DNA of 64,000 nt. It comes from Isoetes taiwanensis. Its lineage: Eukaryota > Streptophyta > Lycopodiopsida > Isoetales > Isoetaceae. The translations under genes and the position numbers were made by a program. Under the pieces are notes generated by a model, which made no database searches, was not told the origin of the DNA, and worked only from the letters and a program-made list of their open reading frames with translations. Where the stretch lies: NCBI GenBank assembly GCA_021234155.1, contig JAJEKV010000025.1, positions 9,609,017-9,673,016 of the forward strand. The letters are read 5' to 3'. Position 1 is the first letter of the stretch, and every line of letters begins with the position of its first letter. Positions 47,364-59,404 of this stretch are shown here, one piece after another.

Positions 47364-48932
47364 TGTGACGTCCCCTACTCGTATACGGTGCTCCCACCGT
47401 ATACAAACAGGAGTTCTTCCCCCACACCAGCTTCATGCTGATACAGGGCCCTCCACGTATCACTGCACCCGTAACGAGTCCCAGTGGGAAGAGTGAAGGT
47501 GTCATTCTACCCTGTCTCCCTCAGGGCCTACCTAGCTGCGGAAGCGTAAACATACATGTCAGTACTCAACATAATCCTCCATCCACCCAGAAGGGTGGTA
47601 TATCAACATCTGCATAGACAATGGTCAGCACATCACATAGGGAATCCTACCCAAGGCTCAGACTCAAGGGGATGACTGACGGCTTGGGTCTCCAGAGTTC
47701 ATTGCGCATGTAATTCATGGCAATGGATTTGGTGGCATAAGAACATGGCATAGGGTTGTCCACTCCATCCGCCCCTCCCAGTGCACACTTTGCGGTGCAG
47801 TAGGTGAAAAGTGTCGGGACGACTGGTAGCCAGCGTAGGGTGCATAGCCGTGGAAGGGCTATTCACGGGTCATCATCCCAGTCCCGATGGGGCAGGTAGG
47901 GATCACTCCCTCCAGAGATCTACATGCTGACTCAAGGTGACTAGAGGGCCACTGCCCGTATTCGACTGAACCCACTGGAAAGTGTACACCACTTCACGGG
48001 TGTCGAGCCCATGCCTTACCCGCACTCAGTGGTAAGCCATTAGGCCTAGTCACAATGATCCCCGGTAGGCTTTACACACCAGAGGGATCGTTCAAGAGGG
48101 GAGAACATGAACCTCCTTCTCACCGGTCTGGGCCCCTTCACCCACAACCGTGTGTGGCTCTTGTACACAGGCCGAATCTACAGTGTGCTAGAGAGGCTAC
48201 TCTAGGAGCATCAACTACAAGCTTTAGAGCCTCTACCCCCCTTCCCAATACAAGGAGTTCACAGAGATACATCATCCAAATACATCACAGAAGAACTAAA
48301 GAACTAGATCTAATCTATATCATAGAGTTAGGTTCTTTAGTTAGTGTCCGAGATCTAAGATCTAGATAGCTACTATGGGCAATTTAATAGTCTAAACCTA
48401 CTGATTCTATGACTAGAAGACGGTTTGAGCTATTAAATTGACCAAATACCTGATCCTTGAGTGGCTCCTCGACCGAAGTTCAACCATCCTACTGAAATGA
48501 TCAAATTCAGGGGGAACGATGATAATTAAGCAGGCTAAGGCGCTCGGGAGGCGATTTTGGCTCCTGGGGCAGCCAAAACAGAGCTCTAAAACCCTAAGGA
48601 CGAAAACTAGCAAGCTAGGGTTTTCCTACCCTAAATAGACATGGGGCTTAGGCTAGGGTTTCCAATTACCCATTTTGGCATGTGGGATAATTGGAAAGGC
48701 CCCACTTGCCTTTAATGGCTAGGTGGCAAAATATGCCAACATGGAAAGGTGTGCCCACATTAATGTGCACATGTGCACATTAATAATATATGAACACTCC
48801 TAGCAAGTTGCCCCTAGGGCTACTTACCTGGCTATCCGTTGGCGTACACGTCGGCTCTGAAGTGGTGTGTACACGCGTGGCGGCAAGATAAAGATCGCCC
48901 CGGGACCGTGATATCTTGGCCGGAACGTCACA
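47364..48932 (-). repeat. Chromovirus 5' LTR (1569 bp)
   Basis: It has the same ends as the other LTR. It is followed inward on the minus strand by G and the primer-binding site TGGTATCAGAGC (about 47351-47362). Confidence 0.92.
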
Positions 48933-48937
48933 ATCTG

Positions 48938-49121
48938 CAAGGCTAACATCTTTTCACAGACTCCTACAAGCAGCAACAACACTACTCTCTGGAGGCCTGC
49001 CCTCTGCATCCAAGGAGCCTTTCCCAGCTGCCCTTGCAAGCTTACGGAAGAACATCTCCTAATCTTGTAAAATACAAACTCAAATCTTACCTCCACTACC
49101 AACAGACGCCGAAGATGCCAT
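48938..49121 (-). pseudogene. N-terminal piece of Replitron transposase C
   Basis: On the minus strand, ATG codons at 49119-49121 and 49053-49055 precede a frame MFFRKLARAAGKGS... that meets one in-frame TGA and then reaches the chromovirus insertion site in CTTGCAGAT. The same frame continues on the other side of the insert at 37418 (DDPNFHKSSHMEVEQ). The similarity in position to MSSMKRAARKLK in copy A supports the assignment. Confidence 0.6.
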
Positions 49122-49316
49122 CGCCAGCCACAAACACAAACCCCAGCAACCCGATTTGGGCAGAGGCACCATTTGTACAAGGCTCCAGTTGTCCGGGCGC
49201 CCACATCGGACTGTTCTTAGCAGCCCCCGTGAACAGAAGACCTGCTATTTCCGACCATGCAGAGCATACAGAAAGAAAATTCGAAGTCCCCTTAGACCAT
49301 ACAAAAACAAAAATCT

Positions 49317-49425
49317 AGGCCCCCCCTTTTTTCAGCCCATCTACGCCAAAATCTTAGAAAACAGATATTTTCCAGGCCCCCCTTTTTCTGACCCACCTAC
49401 GTCAAAATCTTAGAAAACAAATATT
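49317..49425 (+). repeat. Tandem duplication, two units of about 57 bp
   Basis: Both units contain GGCCCCCCTTTTT and CAAAATCTTAGAAAACA. They may lie in the 5' end of Replitron C. Confidence 0.75.
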
Positions 49426-50912
49426 TTGGGGACGTAATTGTCTTATTCGAGCTCTTTATTGTATGGATATCTTTATTGTACAGAGAATGGGGTCGAGCAA
49501 TATTGTTGTGTTGTGTGCATCTCGTTATATTTTTATGTTTAAGATTTGAAAGCACATTTCAAAGTTATAAACTCTAAATTTGAGACGTTACACTAGACAT
49601 CTTAGCTTCATGGACTTCACTGGATGTTCCTTACATTCTAGATGATTCGATGTCGTTCAACATGTAACGAACAATTACTTTGAGCAGATGAAGGATCCAA
49701 GCCAGTGTATAGTAGTGAGTGGTTCTTATTATATCTTCCTCTCATATAATTCCTTAAAGTAATTCTGATATCTATATGCCTCAATTACTCAACATATTAA
49801 GTATCTCTTTCATAGCTTCCATTGTTCTCCCCTCAAAATCTTCCTTGATGTTGCTGTTTATTTGCCATCACATGCATTTAATCTCCTTCTATAAGGCATT
49901 GTTTGAATTGCATTAATATCAACATCATCTGTCGTGGCTAATATCTTAATTCTTCATTGTGGATGAGACTAAGATTAGGCCAAAGACGTTTAGAGATAAG
50001 ACAAACGTCTACATTGGTGGTTCAAGGATTTTATTTGCAAGATTGTCTAGATTACTATAAATCAACTATATTTAGGCAAGGTCACTTGATTATTACAGTA
50101 TTACTCTAGAATGCTCTTAAGATTATTATTTAGGCAAGATCACTTGAACATTGCACTATCACTCTAGAATGCTCTTAAGATTAGTGGGGATTAGAATTAC
50201 GAGAGATTCTAATGCTTCACCTTTTCCAAAATGCATTGACTTGATTAGAGTTGCAATGCTTCACCTATTCCAAAATGCATTGACTTGATTAGAGTTGCAG
50301 TAAAGCCTCTAATGGGCATCAAGACAATCCTTGGTAAAGCATCCAGTAGCCTTGCATGGACAAAATCACAACCCCATCCTTGTTTCCCAAAGTAAAACTC
50401 GCAAACCCTAGCAACCGCTAACAAAATTATGGATAGGTTATTTTCATGATGGCAGAAATGTATTTAAAAGCCCTCCAATGTGATATTCGTGCAGCCAGTG
50501 GCTCTCTCCCCTATGCGTATCATATTGGATGTTCAATTGCTCTAGCATTGTTTACTTGTAAATCTGGAACACTTTTCTTTTCTATTTTGGTAAAGATCGC
50601 AGATTAAAAATAGTTTTTCTCCATTGAACTAAAGTCATCAAATGTGACATAAAGCATTTGAATTGTAATAGAAAATCAAATTCAATCCATGCCATTGACA
50701 TTCAGCACCAAATACAATATTTTGCATTATTTTCCAGATAGTCGTCATTCGCCCTTATCGATTCAATATAATTCATAGATTCAGGGTAAAGCACGACAAA
50801 GGATATGCTGGTTGTCAAAGAAAAGAAAGCTCTAGGCAGTTACCTTCAAGATATGACTGACAGACACACGATTGTCAAACCCGCCAAACATGGTGGCTAG
50901 CGTGAGCTTTAT
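49426..50912. other. Intergenic sequence upstream of the cystatin gene
   Basis: No gene is seen. Two small tandem duplications occur: period 58 at 50073-50188 (TTAGGCAAG...CTCTTAAGATTA) and period 44 at 50211-50300 (AATGCTTCACC...TTAGAGTTGCA). Confidence 0.5.
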
Positions 50913-50939
50913 ATGCAACACTGCAAAATATACAACCAA

Positions 50940-51694
50940 ATGGCGCGTTTCTTAGCAATTCTGACTGCTGCAGCATTAATCTTAGCCGTGCAGGGACGTC
51001 TGTTGGGGGGCTGGCAAATTGTTGATCCCACTACTGCCGATCCTCAAGACCTTGCCAAATTTGCTATATTGCAGCGTAATGCCTGTGCAAAAAACAATGT
51101 GAGCCCATTTCTTCTACTCCCTTATACAATTTGTCATCCAGCAAATCTCAAATTTATTGTCTATTGTTTCTGTGTCTCAGTCTGCCCAATATTCCAAGGT
51201 TTTGGCTGCAAAAATGCAAGTAGTATCAGGCATGAAGTTTTGGCTCGTGATTGAGGACTCAAATCAATATCAATATGAAGCAACTGTTCTGCAGCCTGCT
51301 GGAGCAAATTACTCACTATTGGAGTCTTCTCAGGAAGTGAAATTTTTTTATGGTGGCCTCAGATACATTGATCCCAGTGATGCTAGTGCTCAAGATTCTG
51401 GCAAATTTGCTGTCAGCACATACAACAAGCAAAACCATGTAAGACCATTTTGCATTGGGCATTTTTCGCTTCGAGTTTTAGATATCATTTTAAACATGCT
51501 ATTTGATTTTGCAGGGTAAACTCAAATATATTAAGTTGCTACTAGCACAGAAAGAAGAGTTCAGTGGTGCCAGGTACGGTATTGTAATCCAGGCTTCTAA
51601 TAGAGGAGCTCGGGGCCTCTATAATGCCTCGGTTAGTCTAATGCCCAGATCAGGTTACAAAACATTGGAATACTTCAATCAGATTATATATTAG
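50940..51694 (+). CDS. Secreted two-domain cystatin (phytocystatin-like), three exons
   Basis: Cystatins inhibit papain-type cysteine proteases. Exons 50940-51098, 51181-51438 and 51515-51694 join in phase 0 through GT-AG introns of 82 and 76 bp and encode 198 residues. Residues 1-19 (MARFLAILTAAALILAVQG) form a signal peptide. Domain one has LLGGW (N-terminal Gly pair), DLAKFAILQRN (the plant LARFAV-type helix) and QVVSG (the QxVxG hairpin loop that enters the protease cleft). Domain two has GGLRYIDP, SGKFAVSTYN and, where QxVxG is expected, KEEFSG, so its inhibitory loop is altered. An upstream in-frame ATG at 50913 would put nine polar residues before the signal peptide, so 50940 is preferred. 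The frame is intact. It is the best candidate for a live host gene here. Confidence 0.88.
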
Positions 51695-53721
51695 TGTTTG
51701 CAATCTGTTCTTCATCAATTCAAAGATCATCCAATGCTGTTAATTTTCATTGCTTTCATACGCAAATAATCACGATTAATAGAAATGTATCCAACATTGA
51801 AAGGAAGGCCGTGGAAGAAAAATGATTTGAGTTAAACAGCCAGCCTGCCAAATAAACAGGATTATTATACAACCAACCAAGTTCTATCTGTTACTCTATC
51901 TAACATTGAAACAATTGGGCAGTATGACAAATTTGCGACCTCAGATTAGAAATATATATTCAAAAGCTAAGTTTTTATCTAAGATCAGATATTGAATGTT
52001 GCACCCATCATTTAAGATATTTCAACATGCATGCCGTCTGCAAGACCATTGCCATATATGTTCGCTATATAACATGCAACTGTGCTCTGGATAAATGGCT
52101 TATCCCACAAAAGCTCTCCATGCTTTTGAGCATGGACAAGGAAAACTGGCATGTTGTATAAAACCAAATTTCGCCACATCATAAAATGCCTTGCATGTTC
52201 TGCTAATTTCTTAATCTCTAAACTTGGCACTAAGATGTGCTAGAAGGCATCAAAACTGTATGTTGTCTATGTAGGGTTACGAATGTCATAATATAGTACT
52301 CTCATCTGACTTTGCTAGTTTGCAGAGATACAAAACATCTCCCACGACCTAATAAAAGTGCCAGACTGAGAGTTTACGTTTCTCATAAAGCTAGTAAAGA
52401 CATTGATTGGAGATTGATTATGAAGAGAGGAAACTACATTACAGATGAACCTGAAGTTTCAAAAAAATTAAAAACTGCAACTACAATATTCTTATATACC
52501 TGTCCCGCTCCGCCCGCAATCCGTTCGCCATGTCGCTTCCACAACGCCTTTTCGCCTAAACTCCAAATTAGGGTTTGCCTTTCTCCCTTGACGTGGGATC
52601 GGGCTGTCTGAAGGACCATCCAGGTTGAACTTCTTTCCTTTTATATTTTTGGGCAATCCATAGCGATGGAAGTAAGGAAACAAGAATATTTGCAAAATAT
52701 CTTAAACTAGAAATCAGCATTGCTGGGCAATGTTTTGGTTCGTTAGTTGGGAACCTATAAATGAAAAGCCAAGCGCCTTTCCTTCAATCCTAGCCAAAAG
52801 TTTGTAACTTGAGAGTCCTGAATAGATGCTGCTTTGGAAGCGGAAACAAAATCGAGAAATACCGAAACATTGAAAAATGAAACATCGAGAAACCAACATT
52901 GAAACATCAAAACGGAAACATTGCCGGCCATTCCACATACAAATCCCACAAAAAATTTCATGCCTGGAGGCAAAGACTGCATCCTTCTCTTGGCAGTGAA
53001 AGTTCTCTCAAGGTAGTTATTACATTTTTTATTTCTACACATTAGTGATTGCCTCTTTTATATCCTTCTTTTGGTTGAGAAAGTTCTCTCAAATAGTTAT
53101 TGCATTTGTTATTACTACATATTGGGTCGTAAATGATATCATTATTTGTGAATGCAAACAGTAAAGAGAAGATTAAGGTTCATTGCATATGTTGGAATTG
53201 TGTTACATTGGGACGTGCCCTATATAATACTTCAAGGGCATTGTTCATAACTTCAAGGGCATTGTTCATACGAAAATATATTAACTACAACACCACAATA
53301 TATTGAACTTAATAGTGTTCATGCAATATTAATTACAAACACCACTATGTATGCATGGTAGTATGAATAGAATAGACATCGCCATGAAAGAGAGAGAAAA
53401 AAGAATAGAGACAATTGTGTGAAGTACAAAGACAACAATATATTGTGTTGTTCATCAAAATTACTATTTAGCAGCTCATATATTTAAATTCATCTGTTTA
53501 GCCTTCTTGCCACAAAATGTGGGTCTATGTTCAAGCACCTAAGCTTTTATTGTCGCACTTTCCATGGTGCTCCCAATATCATCAATCAACTTTTATAACC
53601 ATGCTATAATCATGACCGTTGCTAAAATGAAACATAATGAACCCCATCTATTCATAATTTCATGTCTACCTTAGGAAACACAAAAGATAACTTCTTGAAA
53701 ATAATGAAGCCTGAAGATCCA
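51695..53721. other. Intergenic stretch
   Basis: No gene is recognised. A 24-bp segment (ACTTCAAGGGCATTGTTCAT) is duplicated in tandem at about 53229-53272. Confidence 0.4.
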
Positions 53722-53904
53722 ATATGTAGCACAATAACAGGGGGTTACTTTTAGATTTTTATACACTTTTTCACATGGTTTTTCTATGATTTCGTTGTTG
53801 TATTTGTTGAGGTGTACTAAATAGTATTTCTAGAGTGCACCCTTTATGGGCCGTTGATTTTCGTTGGTTGGAACAATCCGAGGGTTGTTGTCTTTCTCTG
53901 CATG

Positions 53905-54066
53905 TGTTTGTGCATGAACACTGCGCATGTGTATGCATGTGCACATGCATGTGCATGTTCATGTGCATGTGCATGTATATGCATGTGCATGTGTATTGTG
54001 CATGTGCAAGTGCAAGTGCAAGTGCATGTGCATGTGTGCATGTGTGTGCATGTGTGCATATGCATG
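53905..54066 (+). repeat. TGCATG-type microsatellite
   Basis: Alternating TGCATG, TGTGCATG and GCAAGT units cover about 160 bp. The long open frames on both strands here (Met/His/Cys-rich) are artefacts of this repeat. Confidence 0.95.
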
Positions 54067-54812
54067 TGTACTTGCCCTCTTGGATTCTTATTGCCGGAGT
54101 GGATTTTACTACCACGAGATGGATTTTTTGCTCACACTTACAAAGGTATTTGTTTTTTAATGTTTCTTCAGTTAGCATAATGTTTTTTTTGTTACAAGGT
54201 ATTGGTTTCCTGATTCTACAATGTGGTGCTGCAAAACCCCCTTTTTTTTCCTTCCTAAGACTTGCTGCAGATTCAAGTTTAGGCCCTCTGTTTGCTTCCA
54301 ACTCTTGGATATTCCTGGCTGCCAAATTGTTCATAGCAGCCAGCCTTTAGCTTCAATCAACAAACGGATTCTTATGCACACAATAGGCGGATTATTCCAC
54401 GCCCTTTTCCATGTCACGCAGATCAGTCAAACAGTGGCCACAAGAATGCATTTATATTGTAGGTTTGGAACTTTAATCGAACCATAAGGTGAATCATGCA
54501 TGACCTTTAAGCTAGAGATGGCATCCAAAATCATATGGATTGATAAACAATGGTGTCATTGTGAAAGAGAAATAGTTGTAGCGGAAGTAACAATATATGG
54601 CATAATAACAGGGGGTTTTCTTTGTGTTGCAAACTTTATGACTTTCAGAATAATGGGATCAATCTGCTCTATCTTTATGGTAACTTTTACTTATGTTCTA
54701 TTTGTTTTATTGTGATCAAATTCAAAAGCTACAGGTGATGAAAGCCTCAAATGAATTCTAGTTTTTTTCTGGTTGAATTCTAAATTTTTTGTCACTTGTG
54801 GGGGGGTGCGTC

Positions 54813-55450
54813 CTAAGGCCCCAAAGGGGCCAAAAATTTTTTTTACAACACAAACCATTAACATCTAACATATAAAAATTAAATCCCCCAACACATAACA
54901 ACCACCACATAACAACCATTGACATTAACAACCAACACATAACTACCATTGATTAATTAACACAACCATTGGGTTCCAACACATTTAAATTAAAATCCCC
55001 CTTAAACCCCCTTTGGTTTGGGTGCATATTCACACGGGGGGTGACGTAGGGCAGCGAGAGCCCTCATAATTGTATTTTGCACTTATGAAATCAACACCAT
55101 ATAGTATTCCGCTTGAAGTCTTATAGTATTTTGCAAATCTTGTTATACAGTATAGCAAATTTTATACTTGTATACCCCACAAACGAGGAACTTTACGTAC
55201 GGTATAGATTAAGGAATAAGGGGTGAATATGCCTATCCAACAGCTCTCGTTGCCCGGAGTCACCCCCCGTGTGAATATGCACCCAATCCAAAGGGGGTTT
55301 AAGGGGGATTTTAATTTAAATGTGTTGGAACCCAATGGTTGTGTTAATTAATGTCAATGGTAGTTATGTGTTGGTTGTTAATGTCAATGGTTGTTATGTG
55401 GTGGTTGTTATGTGTTGGGGGATTTAATTTTTATATGTTAGATGTTAATG
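54813..55450. repeat. Large palindrome, copy 2
   Basis: The longest copy. Arms extend from AAGGCCCCAAAGGGGCC on the left through AACACATAACAACC repeats to GGTTTGGGTGCATATTCACA, and back through the complement on the right to GATGTTAATG at 55450. The right arm lacks the outer GGCCCC part. Confidence 0.88.
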
Positions 55451-56301
55451 ATATGTAGCATAATAACAGGGGGTTGTTTTTGTATTTTTGTACGTTTCTT
55501 AACATGGTTTTTATATGATTTCATGACGGTATTTGATCAGACGTACTAATCGGTACATCTAGAGTGCGCATACTATCACAATATTTTTAGTGGCATTTTT
55601 TAATGGTTACAACTATGATTTCATCAAATATCCCAAATCGAACATGCAAGCATCGAACAAGGTTATTTTAGGGTTCTTTGAGTTTTCGAGGTTTTTGCTT
55701 CTACATTTTCTTTCAGGGCTTGGTAAGGCAAGGGCTTGGAGCGAGTTCTATTTGTGTAGCCAAGTAGATTGTGAGAAAAAAACCATAGTTCAGCTTCCTT
55801 TCCTTTAGTTTTGAAATGCCGCTGCGCCAAATATGGAGATAAACATATTTCCTTACTTCTCTTGCTCCGCAAAACGTAGGATCCGGCAGCTTCAAGGTAA
55901 GCCAACCTTTTTCTCTTGCTCCTCAAAAGCGGGGATCCGCAGCTTCACCGGTTTCTGGCCGAACAAGGGCCGCAGGGAGCAGTGGTCTTAGGTCGATCTC
56001 TGATTCCTTGCATTTTTTTCAAGCCCCTTCGTGAAACCAAGGCGAAGATCCACGATTACTCGATTTGCAGTAGGGATTGGCTTCTGCAGGGTTTTTGCAC
56101 TGCCGGATTTGCCACAGGATTGGCTTCTGCAAGGTTTTGCACTGCCGGATTTGAAACAGGAAAGAAGAGGAGAGGGGAGAGATTGGGCATGGCAATGGCA
56201 CAGGCCACCATGTTGGGTATGAACTATTCCTCCTTGCAACGTCTTATAAAGTTTGAAGAACACATTTCTGAGTTGCAATTTATTGTCTTTTTCCTTGACA
56301 G

Positions 56302-57306
56302 GCCTGCGATAATGCTTCTATATCCTTTCTAAGTATAATATTCTGTTGGTTTTCTTGAAGATTTTGGTTTTTACTTGAACTGTCTAACATTGCAGCATCT
56401 GATTTAAACTGATCACTACCTTTACCCTGTTCTTACCCACTCTATTCGATTCACATCCTTGCATCATAGTGGCTTCATAATTGGTATTATCTGTCCGGAT
56501 TAATAAGCATCCTTATGGCATAGATAATAGTCTTAAAAACCTAAGATAACATGACATGCCATTTTAAGTCAAGGCAGTTTAACAAAAGCTTTTTCCTGAT
56601 GGCAAGATTTAGAGGCTGAAGCGACAACTGTCAGCTCAGCCAATTTTTGTCTACATAGCGGAGCCACATCGTGCTGAAAAAAATTCTGGCATGCAAGAAG
56701 AAAGCTATCTGAGCATTTATGTCTAGACATAGCGTGTCATACTTCAAAATCAAGCATCATTCTGATGTTTTCTGTACTCTTTAACACCTTTGATGTTATT
56801 AACGATTAATGATTTCTTTCACAGGTATGCATCAGTTAAAGCTATTGAAACTCCTGATGGGGAAGATGATTCGCAATGGCTCACATATTGGATTCTTTAC
56901 TCACTCATGGCTCTCATTGAACTAGCTTTAGGCAAAATACTTGTGTGGTAATTATTCGTGACAAACAGGAACAATCATTTATTCGTTTGATATATACAAC
57001 TTTGTGATAAGCCCATTTGTTATCTTTTAGGATGCCATTCTATTCTGTGGCGAAGCTAATGTTTACTTGCTGGCTTGTATTGCCTCAATTTCGAGGCGCA
57101 GCTTATGTATATGAAGTATATGTCAGAAACTATCTCCTGTCCAAGCCACGACGCGACTCAGATCCTCACAGTTCTCGTGAGCATTTGTTAAGGGCTGTAA
57201 GCCCAGAAGCTAGGTCTGCTATAGTGCAGTATATATCAGACAATGGTTCTGACTCCTTTACTAAAACAATTGGGATAAGTTGTTTTTCAAGTGTCAATTC
57301 TTGTTG
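56302..57306 (+). pseudogene. HVA22 / TB2-DP1 family gene fragment
   Basis: HVA22 proteins are stress-linked reticulon-like membrane proteins that shape endoplasmic reticulum tubules. Three exons are seen. 56302-56328 encodes PAIMLLYP. 56825-56947 encodes YASVKAIETPDGEDDSQWL and the hydrophobic YWILYSLMALIEL. 57031 to about 57290 encodes MPFYSVAKLMFTCWLVLPQF and RGAAYVYEVYVRNYLL, with a tail EARSAIVQYISDNG typical of longer HVA22-like members. The phases fit. The first donor is CTAAGT instead of GTAAGT, and no start exon (MGSFL type) is found, so the fragment is most likely captured and dead. It lies in composite element 3, in its direction. Confidence 0.85.
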
Positions 57307-57605
57307 ACTTTCATGTGTGACAGGGTTTATACTTGTTGCAGGCATCAAAGTGGATGTACAAAATGAAGTCAAGGAGATCCCATTAAGGACATGTCTATTG
57401 GTGGCATTTTGTGTATCATATTTAGAACAGGGCTGGTAAAGGGGTTACTGTAAAAGGTTTGCAAGTTGCAACTTGGATTTAAAACTCCATTTGAGTTATT
57501 TGGTAATTGAGCTCAAACATTAGCAAAGAGGATGTTGTGACCAATGCATCATTTTGCTCAATTTGTTTCTTTTATTCCAAGTGTGAAGTCACGTTGTTTG
57601 TTTTT

Positions 57606-57908
57606 AGCCCCGAAGGGGCAAAATTTTTTTTAACCTTTAACAAAAACCATTACATTACACGCCTTTATATTAAATCCCCCTTCAAACCCCCTTTGGTTTG
57701 GGTGCATATTCACACGGGGGTGACTCCGGGCAGCGAGAGCCCCTATAATTATGTTTTGTACGTACAAAATCAACACCATATAGTATAATGCCTGAAATCT
57801 TATAGTATTTTGTAACTCTTGTTATACAGTATAGCAAATTCCATACATCCATACCCCACAAACGAGGAACTTTGTGTACGGTGTAGATTAAGGAATTAGG
57901 GGCCAATA
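57606..57908. repeat. Large palindrome, copy 3 (right arm missing)
   Basis: The left arm runs from AGCCCCGAAGGGGC through GGTTTGGGTGCATATTCACA. The centre has ATACCCCACAAACGAGGAAC. The right arm stops at about 57908. From 57909 to 58399 no feature is recognised. Confidence 0.8.
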
Positions 57909-58689
57909 AATTACATCGTGGGCATCCTGGAAAACCATGTCCTCCACTTCACAGATCTATTTTTGCTTGTGTCTTGCTATAAAGAAAACAAAAAGGGATT
58001 CTGAAATGATGCAAAATTGCTTCTCTTTTCCCATAGGCCGATTGGCCTCAGTGGACGATAAAAAATCATTCTCATTCTCATTCTCCTTCCACATGAACAT
58101 AGGAATATGACATTGAATGTCACTCGCATGCCAATTTTTAGAAGAATCATGGGCTGAAGAATAAGTGCCATATCATAATCAATGATTGACATTTTCTTAT
58201 TTGAGTGCTTTAGCTTCAGACAAAACCAAATAGTATAAACAGACTCCACAATCATGCATGTGCAACAAAACAATATCAAAAGTAGATTGTCAAGCAAAAT
58301 TCGCAAAAGCAGTTGGTATGTACTTAGTTAAAGGACAAAACAAAGGCAGAGCAATGACATGTTCTGATCCATCAGATCCATGGCCTCTTCTATCTTGAAA
58401 TATCTAGCATTATAACAGGGGTTTTTTTTTGTGATTTTATACGCTTTTTTGCATGGTTTTCATATGATTTCATGGGCGTATTGCACGAGGTATACTAATC
58501 AGTACATCTAGAGTGCACCAAGTTTTTGCATGCAATTTGTGCAATTTTTGTTTCATCCTCCTCAATAGTTAAGATCAGAGGGCTTACAAAGAAAGCCCTC
58601 TTTAAATTCAAAAAGATCCAAGGGCTTATAATGAAAGCCCTTTTCTCATTGAAAAAACAAAACATGAACCATTTCTAGGGTTTCGATAT

Positions 58690-59404
58690 GGCCTCGGTGG
58701 AGCCAAGGCAAGGGCGGCAAGGGGTGGGCAGCAAGCTGCTCATTTAGTGGGCCGCATTAGTTCTGAAGCTTCAGGGTATAGACTACCTCGAGACTTTCAG
58801 GGATATTGATGTTAGTGAATTGGGAGCTCTGGCACCCTTGGATGGTCGATGCAAGCAAAGTGAAGGGTCTTAGCGAGTTTGGCCTTATTTGGCGAAGAGT
58901 AGCTGTGGAGATATGATCATTTATTTTCATTCTTCATAATGACATGAGCACAAGTAAGCTCTTGTATGAACTTTGAAGATGGAGAATATGTGGTTTCAGA
59001 TATACTGGCTTTTAAAACTATCTAAGATACCAGAGATAAGCGAAGTACCAAGATTTTCCAAGGACGCTGAGTTGTTTCTTCTTTCCATCATTTCTAACTT
59101 CAACTTGGCTGATGCCTCTGCAATAAAGGATTTTGAAAGAGTTACAAATCACGATGTTAAAGCAGTGGAGTACTTCCTAAAAGAGAAGATCAAAAGCAAC
59201 TCAGAGGTTTCTAAGGTATTATCTTCTGTTTACTCTTTGCAACTGACAAGGGACTTGTGGTCCTTTATTGTTTTTTAATTACTTGGTCTTGTTTTATAAG
59301 CGAATCAAAGAGATCATTCATATGCTCATACAGAAAAATGGATTAAATGTACTTCTGCCAGCAATGGACAGGATCATTGCAGACATCCGTGGCATGGCTC
59401 ATCG
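58690..59404 (+). pseudogene. Adenylosuccinate lyase (PurB) N-terminal fragment
   Basis: The enzyme acts twice in purine synthesis. The first recognisable part, about 58810-58914, reads ELGALAPLDGR, then after a frameshift SKVKGLSEFGLIWRRVAVEI. Exon 59000-59215 encodes WLLKLSKIPEISEVPRFS and ERVTNHDVKAVEYFL, the conserved N-terminal substrate-binding block. Exon 59301-59404 encodes LLPAMDRIIADIRGMAHR. The catalytic SSxMPxKxNP loop and the rest are absent. Start, donor and frame are damaged, so it is a captured pseudogene fragment. Confidence 0.88.

Larger units (their letters stand above)
37424..48932 (-). mobile_element. Ty3/gypsy chromovirus, complete structure but broken ORFs
   Basis: LTRs of 1559 bp (37424-38982) and 1569 bp (47364-48932) run TGTGACGTCCCC...ACGTCACA and are flanked by the 5-bp target duplication ATCTG (37419-37423 and 48933-48937). 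On the minus strand, TGGTATCAGAGC lies just inside the 47364 LTR and is a perfect initiator-Met tRNA primer site. Gene order on the minus strand is gag, protease, reverse transcriptase, RNase H, integrase, chromodomain. The terminal chromodomain places it in the chromoviruses. Many frameshifts occur although the LTRs are very similar, so recent insertion of a defective copy or assembly errors are both possible. Confidence 0.93.
35752..49121 (-). mobile_element. Replitron-like element C, split by a chromovirus
   Basis: The transposase frame begins near 49121 or 49055 and ends at 35752 on the minus strand. The chromovirus (37424-48932) with ATCTG duplications interrupts it. Removing the insert and one ATCTG restores an open frame across the join. 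The outer limits of the element are not known. The flank beyond 49121 is low-complexity, with a 57-bp tandem duplication at 49317-49425. Confidence 0.6.
53722..55450 (+). mobile_element. Composite element 2: 5' module, unrecognised cargo, 3' palindrome
   Basis: The module 53722-53842 starts ATATGTAGCACAATAACAGG. The cargo (about 53843-54790) includes a hexamer microsatellite and a frame ending RLAADSSLGPLFASNSWIF, with no known family. The palindrome spans 54813-55450. A partial module start (CATAATAACAGGGGGTTTTC) also occurs at 54601. The next element begins at 55451 without a gap. Confidence 0.6.
55451..57908 (+). mobile_element. Composite element 3 carrying an HVA22 gene fragment
   Basis: The module 55451-55570 begins ATATGTAGCATAATAACAGG and contains the hairpin GACGTAC-TAATCG-GTACATC. 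The cargo includes HVA22-like exons in the same direction. The palindrome copy 57606-57908 has a complete left arm but lacks most of the right arm. Confidence 0.6.

Noticed and set aside
53835-54350. Long open frames on both strands over the TGCATG region
   Set aside because: The frames are rich in Met, His and Cys because of the microsatellite and have no independent support.
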